Part shown: positions 25,395 to 34,038 of the stretch, piece after piece
Layout of the letters: each line of letters begins with the position of its first letter
Numbering within the stretch: the first letter of the stretch is position 1
Source: Natrinema saccharevitans
Lineage (GTDB): Archaea > Halobacteriota > Halobacteria > Halobacteriales > Natrialbaceae
NCBI RefSeq assembly: GCF_001953745.1
Contig: NZ_LWLN01000001.1
Span: 744,001 to 808,000 of the forward strand
Direction: 5' to 3'
Length of the DNA stretch: 64,000 nt
Notes under the pieces: generated by a model
Told to the model about the DNA's origin: nothing
Databases searched by the model: none
Seen by the model: only the letters and a program-made list of their open reading frames with translations
Position numbers and translations under genes: made by a program

Positions 25395-26699
25395 TCATCG
25401 ACACCCCTCCGCGGCGCGTCGGCCCGCGACGTAGCCCGTCGCGAGCGAGACGCCGCTGCCTGACTTCTCGGCCGCGAAGTCGTGGCCGCCCAGTACCGCC
25501 CCCGCGGCACGGAGGTTCGCGAACTCGAGGGCGTCGTCGGCGTCGAGCGGGCGGAGGTCGCGGTCGACCGGCAGGCCGAAGCGGGCGTATGGCTGGTCGC
25601 CGAAGACGTCGTCGACGAACCAGTCGTAGCGGTCGGCGGGGTGGGGGACGTGACAGTCGAAGACCGGTTCCGAGACGCGCTCGCGGTCGGACTCCACGCC
25701 CTTCCCCACGAGTCCGCCGGTCGCGAGGACGTACTGGTCCGCGCTGTGGGGAACCTCGCTCCCGTTGCGGTCGACGGTGACGCGGTCGATCCGCGCGGGG
25801 CCGCTCGAGCCCGCGCCGTGGGCCCCGGTCTCGTAGTCGACGACCGGTACCCCCGTCGTCACGCGGACGCCCGCGTCCGAGAGCGCGTCGAACAGCAGGT
25901 CCTCGAGGCGCAGTCCGGGGAGGCTCGGCGGCCCCATCGGGACCTCGAAGACGTCGACGCCGAGCCGGTCGGCGAGATCGGCCCTGACCGCGTCGGCCCG
26001 ATCGTCGCCGAGGACCGCCGGGAACCCGACGCGGGACTCGCCCTCGAGGTGGGGACGGACCGTCTCGGCCAGCGCCGTTCGCGCGGTGGACTCGCCGGCC
26101 GCCGTCTCGACGCGTTCGTCGCGGTCGAGCAGGTGGGCGTAGCGCGTGACTTTGGCGTCGTCGCGCTCGATGCCGGGAAAGCGGACCGTGACCCCGCGGG
26201 CCGCGAAGGGGACGCCCGCGCCCTCGAGGTGGGCCGCCGCCAGCGGGGCCTCGAAGTCCGGCAGCGTCCCGAAGCCGACGAGCAGGGCGTCGCGGTCGTC
26301 GCTCGCCAGCCCGGCGGCGGTCGCGGCCGGGTACCGCGCGGTCGGTTTGACGGTGCCGCCGTGGGTCGGGACGAGCGCGTTGGCGTCGGTGTGTGCGCCC
26401 GCGTATGCGTCGCCCGCGATCCCGTCGAAGAAGGCGAGGGCGTCGCGGACCGCCTCGGCCCCGACTCGCTCGTAGGGGTGGCCCTCGGGGAGGTCCGCGA
26501 GGGCGGGAAACGGGTCCGAGAGCGGCCCCTCGCCCGCCGGCGTATAGCCCAACACGTCGATCAGGCCGCTGGCGTGGCGGAGCGTGCTCTGCTTGTGGGA
26601 AACGAGCCGGACCCGAACGTCCCGCTCGACCGCGGCCAGCGCGGCGGTCGCGCCGGCCAGCCCGCCGCCGACGACGAGGACGTCGTCTTCGATGGCCAT
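25395..26699 (-). CDS. glpB: Glycerol-3-phosphate dehydrogenase subunit B
   Basis: 434 aa, ATG 26699, directly adjacent to the glpA stop (TGA-ATG). N-terminal FAD-binding Rossmann motif VLVVGGGLAGATAAL (residues 7-21), then KQSTLRHASGLIDVLGY, typical of GlpB flavoproteins; a Gly-rich C-terminal segment (NLRAAGAVLGGHDF) binds the flavin pyrophosphate. GlpB pairs with GlpA in the dehydrogenase that oxidises glycerol-3-phosphate to dihydroxyacetone phosphate. Coupled translation with glpA fits a fixed stoichiometry. Confidence 0.92.
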   Translation of the reverse strand: MAIEDDVLVVGGGLAGATAALAAVERDVRVRLVSHKQSTLRHASGLIDVLGYTPAGEGPLSDPFPALADLPEGHPYERVGAEAVRDALAFFDGIAGDAYAGAHTDANALVPTHGGTVKPTARYPAATAAGLASDDRDALLVGFGTLPDFEAPLAAAHLEGAGVPFAARGVTVRFPGIERDDAKVTRYAHLLDRDERVETAAGESTARTALAETVRPHLEGESRVGFPAVLGDDRADAVRADLADRLGVDVFEVPMGPPSLPGLRLEDLLFDALSDAGVRVTTGVPVVDYETGAHGAGSSGPARIDRVTVDRNGSEVPHSADQYVLATGGLVGKGVESDRERVSEPVFDCHVPHPADRYDWFVDDVFGDQPYARFGLPVDRDLRPLDADDALEFANLRAAGAVLGGHDFAAEKSGSGVSLATGYVAGRRAAEGCR

Positions 26700-28400
26700 T
26701 CAGTCGTCCCTCCGAGGCTCGGCCCCTCGAGCCCCGCCGTCGTCGAACGCCGCGAAATCGACGTCCCCGGTCGCGTCCGCGGGATCCCGATCGCGGTTCA
26801 TCGTCGTCGCGTGCAGGGCGTAGTTGAGCATCGCCTGCGAGAGCTGTTCGCCCCACAGGGCGTGGCGTTGCCCCTTCCAGCGCTCGGCGAAGAGCTCGTC
26901 GAGCGCCGCCCGGACCGTCGCCTCGTCGTACTGGGGGTGGAGTTCGTGGGCCACGTTCTGACAGCAGAACCCGCCCTGACAGTTCCCCATCGAGGCCCGC
27001 GTCCGGATGCGGACCGCGTTCAGGTCCGCGCCCGACCCCTCGATCGCGTCGCGGACCTCCGCGCGGGTCACGCCCTCGCACTGGCAGATCACCGGGTTCG
27101 GCTCGTCGGTCTCGAGGACCTCGCTCGCCCGGCTCCCCAGCCGTTGCTTGCTCCGGCGGGCCACCGGCGAGCGCAGCCCGAAGTCGTCCATCCCCGCCTC
27201 GAGCCGCTCGAGGTTCTCGCTGCCGGGCAGGGGTTCGTCGGCGGTCGAACACGAGGCCGTGACGCCCAGTTTCGCACAGACGTGGTCGGCGATCTCCTCG
27301 GCCATCGCCCGGTAGGTGGTGAACTTGCCGCCGACGATGCTCGAGATCCCGGCGACGCCGTCGCGGTCGGCGTGATCGAGCAGGAAGAAGTCCCGCGTGA
27401 TGTCGGTCGGGTCCTGCGTGTCGGTCCCCGGCGGCTCGTAGAGCGGGCGCACGCCCCAGAACGAGCGGATGGTCCGCGATTCGGCGAGGATCGGAACCAG
27501 TTCCGAGAGCGTGTCGATCATCGCCTCGACCTCCCACCGTTCCTCGGGGTAGTCGTCCGGATCCGCGACCTCCTCGTCGGTCGTCCCCAGGATCGCGGTC
27601 GTCTCGTGGGGGACGACGATGTCCGCGTCGCCTTTCGGCCGACAGCGGTTGATGACGGTGTCGACCTGCCGGACGTTCATGATGGTCATGACGCCCTTGG
27701 AGGGGCGGACCTCGATTTCCAGGTCGGCCATCGAGCCGATCTGGCCCGCCCACGCGCCGGTCGCGTTGACGACGTACTCGGCGGTGATCTCCTCGGTGGT
27801 CCCGGCCGCGGCGTCGCTTCGCTTACCGGGCCCGGCACCGTGGCGGACCTCGACCCCGTAGACGTCGTCGCCCTCGCGCAGGAGGTCGATCACCTCGGCG
27901 TGGGTCTCGATCCGCGCGCCGTGGGCCTCGGCGTCGACGGCGTTTGCGACACAGAGCCGGAACGGGTCGACCGCCCCGTCGGGCACCTCGATCGCCCGCT
28001 CGACGTCCTCGGCGAGGTAGGGTTCGATCTCGCGGGCCTCTCGCCCCGAGAGGACCCGTGCCGGAATTCCGCAGTCGCGACAGCCCTCGAGTTTTGCCCG
28101 GAAGTAGTCGTCCGAGTCCTCGGGCCGTTTTACGAACAGGCCGCCGGTCTCCTCGACGCAGTGACCGGCGATCTCCCGGAGCGTTTCGTTCTCCTCGATA
28201 CACTCGGTCGCGCTGGCCCGATCGGAGACGGCATAGCGGCCGCCGCTGTGTAACAGGCCGTGCATCCGACCGGTGGTGCCGTCCGTGAGGGTCCCCCGTT
28301 CGACGAGCGTGACTTCGAGACCGCGGGTCGCAAGATCGCGGGCGATCCCACAGCCGGTCGAGCCGCCGCCGAGGACGAGAACCTCGGTGTCCCGTACCAT
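26700..28400 (-). CDS. glpA: Glycerol-3-phosphate dehydrogenase subunit A
   Basis: 566 aa, ATG 28400. FAD motif [21 protein letters not shown] (7-27; GxGxxG variant), [13 protein letters not shown] (substrate and flavin region), KGVMTIMN and the [11 protein letters not shown] segment; C-terminal BFD-like [2Fe-2S] domain with CQCEGVT (~427) and GNCQGGFCC (~460-468). Catalytic subunit, with glycerol-3-phosphate going to dihydroxyacetone phosphate. A TATA-like ATAAAATAAA on the minus strand at 28431-28440 lies ~31-40 bp upstream, implying a near-leaderless mRNA. First gene of the glpA-B-C unit. Confidence 0.95.
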   Translation of the reverse strand: MVRDTEVLVLGGGSTGCGIARDLATRGLEVTLVERGTLTDGTTGRMHGLLHSGGRYAVSDRASATECIEENETLREIAGHCVEETGGLFVKRPEDSDDYFRAKLEGCRDCGIPARVLSGREAREIEPYLAEDVERAIEVPDGAVDPFRLCVANAVDAEAHGARIETHAEVIDLLREGDDVYGVEVRHGAGPGKRSDAAAGTTEEITAEYVVNATGAWAGQIGSMADLEIEVRPSKGVMTIMNVRQVDTVINRCRPKGDADIVVPHETTAILGTTDEEVADPDDYPEERWEVEAMIDTLSELVPILAESRTIRSFWGVRPLYEPPGTDTQDPTDITRDFFLLDHADRDGVAGISSIVGGKFTTYRAMAEEIADHVCAKLGVTASCSTADEPLPGSENLERLEAGMDDFGLRSPVARRSKQRLGSRASEVLETDEPNPVICQCEGVTRAEVRDAIEGSGADLNAVRIRTRASMGNCQGGFCCQNVAHELHPQYDEATVRAALDELFAERWKGQRHALWGEQLSQAMLNYALHATTMNRDRDPADATGDVDFAAFDDGGARGAEPRRDD

Positions 28401-28640
28401 TCGTTCACCGGACCTACGTCGACGGCACTCTTTATTTTATCGCCGCAACCCTAACGCTCGTAACTCAATCGTGATACGTCGCCGTCGACGACGGACTGAC
28501 GGACTACTCGCCGTCTCGGCCCCCAACATACCCATCGTTCGTGAGGCTGTTGATAACATTTATAATGGTCGTCGGTGTTGTTTACTGGTATCACGCGACC
28601 GGCAGTAAACGAATCGCGTGGCGATACGAGGTGACTACCA
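28401..28640. promoter_or_regulatory. Divergent glpACB / glpK control region
   Basis: Two promoters face away from each other: minus-strand ATAAAATAAA (28431-28440) for glpA and plus-strand TTTATAAT (28559-28566) for glpK. A perfect inverted repeat, GTTTACTG (28580-28587) and CAGTAAAC (28603-28610), with 15 bp between, covers the expected glpK transcription start. Its placement fits a repressor operator; haloarchaeal sugar/glycerol genes are regulated by the DeoR-type GlpR, but its exact operator cannot be confirmed here. Confidence 0.6.
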
Positions 28641-30182
28641 GTGCCAGACACAACGTACGTCGGAGCGGTCGACCAGGGAACGACCGGAACCCGGTTCATC
28701 GTGTTCGATCACGAGGGTCAGGTCGTCGCGAACGCCTACGAGACACACGAACAGATCTATCCCGAGCCCGGCTGGGTCGAACACGACCCGATGGAGATCT
28801 GGGAGAACACCACGGCCGTGATCCAGCAAGCGCTCGGACGGGCGGGGATCGCCCCGTCCCAGCTCGCGGCCATCGGCGTGACCAACCAGCGGGAGACGAC
28901 GGTTCTCTGGGACGCCGACAGCGGGAAACCGGTCCACAACGCCATCGTCTGGCAGGACCGGCGAACCACCGATCGCGTCGAGTCCCTCGAGGCGGAGGGG
29001 AAAGTGGCGGCGATCCGGGAGAAGACCGGCCTCGAGGCCGACGCCTACTTCTCGGCGACGAAAGCCGAGTGGCTGCTCGACAACGCCGATCCGATCAAAC
29101 TCGAGCGCGCTCGGCCCGAGGACATCCGCGACCGCGCGGAGAAGGGAGACGTTTTGTTCGGGACGATCGACACGTGGCTGATCTACAACCTGACCGGGAA
29201 CCACGTCACCGAGGTCACGAACGCCTCGCGGACCATGTTGTACGACATCCACGACCTCGAATGGGACGAGGACCTCTTAGCGGAGTTCTCGATCCCCGAG
29301 GCGATGTTGCCCGAGGTCCGGCCCTCCAGCGACGACGACACCTACGGCACGACCGACCCCGACGGGTTCCTCGAGGCCGAGGTGCCGGTCGCGGGCGCGC
29401 TTGGCGACCAGCAGGCCGCGCTGTTCGGCCAGACCTGTTTCGACGCCGGCGACGCCAAGAACACCTACGGCACCGGCTCTTTCTTCCTGATGAATACCGG
29501 CGACGAGGCCGTCGAGAGCGATCACGGGCTGCTGACGACGATCGGCTTCCAGCGCTCGGGAGAACCGGTCCAGTACGCGCTCGAGGGGTCGATCTTCGTC
29601 ACCGGCGCGGCCATCGAGTGGCTCGAGGACATGACGCTGATCGAGGACCCCGCCGAGACGGCGGAACTCGCCCGCAGCGTCGACTCGACCGACGGCGTCT
29701 ACGTCGTCCCCGCGTTTACGGGACTCGGCGCGCCCCACTGGGACCAGCGCGCCCGCGGCACCATCGTCGGCATGACCCGCGGCACCCGCAAGGGACACGT
29801 CGTTCGCGCGACCCTCGAGTCGATCGCCTACCAGACCCGCGACGTCGCCGAGGCGATGGAGGCCGACTCGGGGATCGAGATGACCTCGCTGAAAGTCGAC
29901 GGCGGCGCGGTCAAGAACAACTTCCTCTGTCAGCTCCAGTCGGACATCATCGGCTCGGAGATCGTCCGCCCCGTCGTCGACGAGACGACGGCGCTTGGCT
30001 CGGCCTACGCGGCCGGCCTCGCCGTCGGCTACTGGGACGACCCCGACGAGCTGCGGAGCAACTGGCAGGTCGACGCCGAGTTCGAGCCCGAGATGGACCC
30101 CGACCGCGCGGACCGCCGATACGAACGCTGGAACGACGCCGTCGAGCGCTCGCGCGACTGGGCGCGTGATGAGGAGGAGTAA
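28641..30182 (+). CDS. glpK: Glycerol kinase
   Basis: 513 aa from GTG 28641. FGGY family: N-terminal YVGAVDQGTTGTRFIVFDH (ATP phosphate-binding loop), GWVEHDPMEIW, GVTNQRETTVLWD, WQDRRT, GDQQAALFGQTCF (Asp general base), KNTYGTGSFFLMNTG, and the C-terminal DGGAVKNNFLCQLQSDIIG. It phosphorylates glycerol to sn-glycerol-3-phosphate, the substrate of GlpABC encoded divergently. It is followed after 2 bp by a membrane protein gene. Two flanking promoter elements and an inverted repeat suggest regulation by glycerol or a GlpR-type repressor. Confidence 0.97.
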   Translation: MPDTTYVGAVDQGTTGTRFIVFDHEGQVVANAYETHEQIYPEPGWVEHDPMEIWENTTAVIQQALGRAGIAPSQLAAIGVTNQRETTVLWDADSGKPVHNAIVWQDRRTTDRVESLEAEGKVAAIREKTGLEADAYFSATKAEWLLDNADPIKLERARPEDIRDRAEKGDVLFGTIDTWLIYNLTGNHVTEVTNASRTMLYDIHDLEWDEDLLAEFSIPEAMLPEVRPSSDDDTYGTTDPDGFLEAEVPVAGALGDQQAALFGQTCFDAGDAKNTYGTGSFFLMNTGDEAVESDHGLLTTIGFQRSGEPVQYALEGSIFVTGAAIEWLEDMTLIEDPAETAELARSVDSTDGVYVVPAFTGLGAPHWDQRARGTIVGMTRGTRKGHVVRATLESIAYQTRDVAEAMEADSGIEMTSLKVDGGAVKNNFLCQLQSDIIGSEIVRPVVDETTALGSAYAAGLAVGYWDDPDELRSNWQVDAEFEPEMDPDRADRRYERWNDAVERSRDWARDEEE

Positions 30183-30184
30183 CG

Positions 30185-31258
30185 ATGCTCCAGCCGCTCG
30201 TTACCGTCCCCGTCGTCGGCATGGAACTCGAGGCCTTCGCCGTCCTCCTGCTCGCCGCCCTCGCCGGCGGCGCGTTCGGCGCGGCCCTCGGTGCCCTCCC
30301 CGCGTTCGTCTTCACCGGCTTCGTCGTCTTCCTCGGCGAGGGGCTGGCCGTTCTCGAGGGCGAACTCGGCGGCCTCGAGGGCGTTCCCGCCGGTGACATC
30401 GCGACCGGCGTCACCGGGACGATCGGTTTCGGGGCTGTCACCGGCCCCCACATCGCCTTCGCCGGCGGCGTCGCCGCGACGGCCTACGCCGGTCGGGCCC
30501 ACCCCGAGATGGAGCCCGACGACTGGGATTACCACTTCGGCAAGGACATCCTCTACGCGTTCGGCACGAAACCGGACATCCTCGCGGTCGGGGCCGTCTT
30601 CGGCGCGATCGGGATGCTCATCACCCGAGTCATGGGCGAGCTCGGCTTCCCGACCGACAACATCGCGCTGTCGGTCGTCGCGACGGCCTTCCTCGCCCGA
30701 CTCGCGTTCGGGTACCCGATCGTGGGCCGGGTCGGCGGCTCGAGCGTCCTCGACATGTCGCCGTTCGAGCGCGAGGAGAAGCGCGTGGCCGCCGACGGCG
30801 GCGCCGAGACCGACCGGCTGGCGACCGAGCCCTGGCTCCCCCACCAGTACGAGTGGACAGGCGTGACCGCCATCGGGATCGTCGGCGGGCTGCTCGGGGG
30901 CTACATCTGGCTCGAGACCGGGAGCGTCTTCATGGGCTACGCGATTTCGGCGATGAGCCTGCTCTTCCTGAACCTCGGCGTGGAGAAGATTCCGGTCACC
31001 CACCACATCACGCTGCTGGGATCGACCGGCGCGGTGATCGCGGCGTCGGCCGTCGGCAGCGACCCGGTCGTGTTGCTCGTCGCCGGCGCGTTCGGCGCGA
31101 TCAGCGCCCTCGTCGGCGAACTGTCCCAGCGGGTGTTCTACTCGCACTCGGGGACCCACGTCGACCCGCCCGCGATGGCCATCGCGGCGTTGATGCTCGT
31201 CATCGGCGTCCTCCATCTGGCCGGATTGCTCCCCAACGCGGGCTATCTCGCTCTCTGA
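30185..31258 (+). CDS. Polytopic membrane protein cotranscribed with glpK
   Basis: 357 aa, ATG 30185, two bp after glpK. About nine to ten hydrophobic segments: FAVLLLAALAGGAFGAALGA near 15-35, VTGTIGFGAVTGPHIAFAGG near 80, ILAVGAVFGAIGMLITRV near 140, and repeated small-residue helices up to GVLHLAGLLP near 345. The spacing to glpK implies translation from one mRNA. Haloarchaea have a conserved membrane protein at this place in the glp locus, proposed as a glycerol permease; no MIP/aquaporin NPA motif is visible here, so if it moves glycerol it is a different fold. Function inferred from context only. Confidence 0.7.
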   Translation: MLQPLVTVPVVGMELEAFAVLLLAALAGGAFGAALGALPAFVFTGFVVFLGEGLAVLEGELGGLEGVPAGDIATGVTGTIGFGAVTGPHIAFAGGVAATAYAGRAHPEMEPDDWDYHFGKDILYAFGTKPDILAVGAVFGAIGMLITRVMGELGFPTDNIALSVVATAFLARLAFGYPIVGRVGGSSVLDMSPFEREEKRVAADGGAETDRLATEPWLPHQYEWTGVTAIGIVGGLLGGYIWLETGSVFMGYAISAMSLLFLNLGVEKIPVTHHITLLGSTGAVIAASAVGSDPVVLLVAGAFGAISALVGELSQRVFYSHSGTHVDPPAMAIAALMLVIGVLHLAGLLPNAGYLAL

Positions 31259-31395
31259 ACGGCCGGGGCGTTCGTCTTCCAGAGGAGCGTCGTCTCAATC
31301 ACGTTCGAATACGGACGACGATACGCGAGTCGCCGTTGGGGCGGACGGTCCCACCGATCCGACCGCTTTAGGGGACGGCTCGCTCATTCCTCGAT

Positions 31396-32076
31396 ATGAC
31401 CGCCGATCCGCCGCTGGTGCTGGACATCGACGGCACGCTGACCCGCCCGGAAGGGTGGGGCATCGATCCCCGCGTCTTCGATGCGATCCGCCAGTGGGAC
31501 GCGCCCGTCGTCATCGCCACCGGGAAGGCCTTTCCCTACCCCGTCGCCCTCTGTCACTTCGTCGGGATTCCGGAACTCGTCGTCGCCGAGAACGGCGGCG
31601 TCGTCTACACCGGCGACGACGTGTTCTTCACCGCCGACTGCGAGGCCGCTCGAGCCGTCGCCACGGAGTACCGCGCCGCCGGTTACGACCTGGGCTGGGG
31701 GGAGGAAGACACCGTCAACCGCTGGCGCGAGACCGAGATCGCGATCAACTTGGAACAGCCGCTCGAGCCCCTGCGCGAGATCGCCGCCGACCACGGTCTC
31801 GAGGTGATCGACACCGGCTACGCCTACCACGTCAAGGACACCGATCCGAACAAGGGCGAGGGACTCGAGACGATCGCCGACCGCGTCGGGATCGACCTCG
31901 CCGACTGCGTGGCCGTCGGCGACTCCGTCAACGACGTCTCGACGTTCGAGGCCGTCGGCCGGAGCTTCGCCGTCGGCAACGCCGACGAACTGGCGAAAGC
32001 GGCCGCCGACGAGGTCCTAGACGGCGTTCACGCCGACGGGACGCTCGCGGTCCTCGAGCGGGTCCGCGGGTCGTAG
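31396..32076 (+). CDS. Phosphoglycolate phosphatase, archaeal HAD type
   Basis: 226 aa, ATG 31396. HAD motif I LVLDIDGTLTRP (Asp nucleophile ~10, acid/base Asp ~12), motif II VIATGKAFP, then a Cof-type C2 cap (~80-150) and motifs III/IV KGEGLETIADR...VAVGDSVNDVSTFEAVG. It hydrolyses 2-phosphoglycolate (or a related sugar phosphate), a Mg-dependent cytoplasmic reaction. The archaeal subfamily (Thermoplasma-type) is recognised by length (~225 aa) and the NxxDVSTF motif. Other small HAD-IIB phosphatases are the alternative. A monocistronic unit. Confidence 0.85.
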   Translation: MTADPPLVLDIDGTLTRPEGWGIDPRVFDAIRQWDAPVVIATGKAFPYPVALCHFVGIPELVVAENGGVVYTGDDVFFTADCEAARAVATEYRAAGYDLGWGEEDTVNRWRETEIAINLEQPLEPLREIAADHGLEVIDTGYAYHVKDTDPNKGEGLETIADRVGIDLADCVAVGDSVNDVSTFEAVGRSFAVGNADELAKAAADEVLDGVHADGTLAVLERVRGS

Positions 32077-32115
32077 CCGCCGTCGGAGGCGGGACCGCGC
32101 CGCGGCCGTCGATCG

Positions 32116-33117
32116 TTACTCGCCGCCCTCGAGGGCGTCCTCGAGCCACTGCTCCGGGACGACCCGGATCTGGTCGTCCGCACCCAGCGTGTCGGTCGTG
32201 AGGAAGACGAGGTCGTCCCCGGAGCCGACCGCCAGCCCGCCGCCGGCGACCGCGTCCCAGTGGTTCAACACGGCGTCGGGGACCGTCAGCGACCGCTCGC
32301 CGTCGACCTCGGAACTGGCGACGTACCGGATCCCGTCGCCGTCCCGAATCGGATCGAACTGTCCGGAGACGACGACGGCGTCGTCGGCCTCGCGGATCCC
32401 CCAGAAGACCTCCGAGCCGAGCGACAGGATCGTCCGGTCGAACGCCGCCTGCGGGACCGGCACCTCGCTGCTGTGTTCGTCGAACGCCGCCGCACCCAGT
32501 TGCTCGTAGGATTCGGGTTCGGCGTCGTCGGCGGCGTCCGGTTCGCTCTCGGCGTCGTCGGCGGCGTCCGGTTCGCTCTCGGCGTCGTCGGCGCGTTCGG
32601 GCTCGTCCGCAGTGGTCGCCCCGCTCGCGGCGTCGGCGAGGCGCTCCGCGTCGGGGCCGGACTCGACGACGTCGGTTTCATCGACGTCCGCCGCGTCCGC
32701 GTCGCTACTGCGTTCGGGGCTCGAGGCCGCGTCCCCGATGTCGATCGACGTCCCGGCGACCTCGCTGCCGGCGTCTCGCTCCCGCCCCTCGAGACGCCCG
32801 ATATCGGGCGTCGTGCTGACGACGTCCGTCGGTTCGACGCCGGTCCGATCGCGGGCCGCCCGGCGCTGGTCGAGCGCGATCGCGAGGAGGAGTCCGCCCG
32901 CGCCGAGCCGCAGGTAGGCGTGTCCGCGGTCGCCGCGTCGCAGCGCCCGGACGCCGCTCAGGAGGCTCGCGAGGCCGGCGACGCCCGCCGGCATCCCCGA
33001 CCGAACGCCGTCCCGGACGGTTCGCAGCACTCCGGTGAGGGAGTCGCGGTCGATCCCCGCGACGCGTCGTTCGTCCGCCGGCTCCTCGTCGGTCTCGGTG
33101 GTGTTTCGCTGGCTCAT
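32116..33117 (-). CDS. Acidic hypothetical protein with in-frame DNA repeat
   Basis: 333 aa, ATG 33117. N-terminal half has basic hydrophobic segments (~35-85, including GMPAGVAGLASLLSGV and YLRLGAGGLLLAIAL) that may insert in the membrane; the middle is a low-complexity Asp/Glu/Ala linker with ADDAESEPDAADDAESEPDA encoded by a perfect 30-bp duplication (32521-32580). The C-terminal part (~210-333) looks folded: VFWGIREADDAVVVSGQFDPIRDGDG, LTVPDAVLNHW and FLTTDTLGADDQ. It is followed by the hypothetical protein at 33144-33506 in the same orientation (upstream). Function unknown. Confidence 0.7.
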   Translation of the reverse strand: MSQRNTTETDEEPADERRVAGIDRDSLTGVLRTVRDGVRSGMPAGVAGLASLLSGVRALRRGDRGHAYLRLGAGGLLLAIALDQRRAARDRTGVEPTDVVSTTPDIGRLEGRERDAGSEVAGTSIDIGDAASSPERSSDADAADVDETDVVESGPDAERLADAASGATTADEPERADDAESEPDAADDAESEPDAADDAEPESYEQLGAAAFDEHSSEVPVPQAAFDRTILSLGSEVFWGIREADDAVVVSGQFDPIRDGDGIRYVASSEVDGERSLTVPDAVLNHWDAVAGGGLAVGSGDDLVFLTTDTLGADDQIRVVPEQWLEDALEGGE

Positions 33118-33143
33118 GGTGATCCGATCCGCGTCCGCGCAGT

Positions 33144-33506
33144 TCAGTTCTCGTCGCTCGAGTCGCCCTCGCCCGCCCCCTCGGCGAACTCGTCGGTCTC
33201 GTCCGCGGCCGACGACTGGACGTCGTCCACGTCGACCGTCGAGCCGATTGCTTCCTCGTCGATCGCCCGGTCGAGGGTCCCCGTCCCGGTCACCGCGCTC
33301 AGTCCCTGTTCCTCGACCGCCGACTGGATCTCGCCCGCGTCGATCGCCGAGTCGACGCTGCCGTCGCTCGTCGAGGATTTCAACGCCCGGCGGACGACGA
33401 GATAGCCCGCGAGCGCCGCGCCGCCGGAGGCGATCGCTCCCGGGACTCCGTAGCGTTTGTAGCCGAACGTGACCGCTTTCTTGCCGATGGTGTAGGCCCC
33501 GATCAT
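33144..33506 (-). CDS. Small hypothetical protein with N-terminal hydrophobic helix
   Basis: 120 aa, ATG 33506. A basic, Gly/Ala-rich hydrophobic segment at 20-40 (GVPGAIASGGAALAGYLVVRR) precedes an acidic tail (AIDEEAIGSTVDVDDVQ ... DSSDEN). This pattern suggests a membrane-anchored, halophilic acidic domain exposed to one face. It is upstream of the acidic hypothetical gene at 32116 with 26 bp between, so a two-gene unit is likely. Not recognised. Confidence 0.6.
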   Translation of the reverse strand: MIGAYTIGKKAVTFGYKRYGVPGAIASGGAALAGYLVVRRALKSSTSDGSVDSAIDAGEIQSAVEEQGLSAVTGTGTLDRAIDEEAIGSTVDVDDVQSSAADETDEFAEGAGEGDSSDEN

Positions 33507-33643
33507 GGTCGTCGGTTGGATCGGACGGCGAAAGAGCGCGCGGCTTTCGTACGGAAGCCGGCGGCCGACCGACGGGCGACGCGACGGTGGCTCCGCGAAA
33601 CGGGTCTCAGAACGCTTTTGGCCACCTTGTCGTAAGTTCAGGT

Positions 33644-33979
33644 ATGGTTTCGCTGCAGGCGGTCGTCGTCGCCGCCGTCGGGTTCGCGATCGTCCTCGCG
33701 TCCGCGGTCGTCGTCTACCGGGACGCGAACCGCCTCGAGATCTCGCGACCGGCGCTGTGGGCGGGGTTCGTGGCCGTCACCTGCGGGGGTGGGCTGGTCA
33801 CGTACCTCGGACCGCCGGACGTGCCGATCCCCGGCCTGCTCGTGATGGTGATCGCGGGCCCGGCGCTGTACCTCTTCGAGCGCGACGACGTGAAACACGG
33901 CGACGAGCCCGCCGATCCGCACGCGCTGCCGGACGGCCCGGGCGGGGACACCGCGAACGACCGCCCCGACGAGGAGTAG
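33644..33979 (+). CDS. Small membrane protein
   Basis: 111 aa, ATG 33644. Three hydrophobic segments (AVVVAAVGFAIVLASAVVVY, LWAGFVAVTCGGGLVTYL and IPGLLVMVIAGPALYLF) are followed by a hydrophilic acidic tail. No catalytic residues are obvious. It precedes the wyosine gene at 34039 by 59 bp; whether they share a transcript is unclear. Function unknown. Confidence 0.65.
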   Translation: MVSLQAVVVAAVGFAIVLASAVVVYRDANRLEISRPALWAGFVAVTCGGGLVTYLGPPDVPIPGLLVMVIAGPALYLFERDDVKHGDEPADPHALPDGPGGDTANDRPDEE

Positions 33980-34038
33980 CCGCCGATCGCCCCCGACACC
34001 ACACACCTTTTGACGGGTCCCGTCCAACGACCGCCAAC

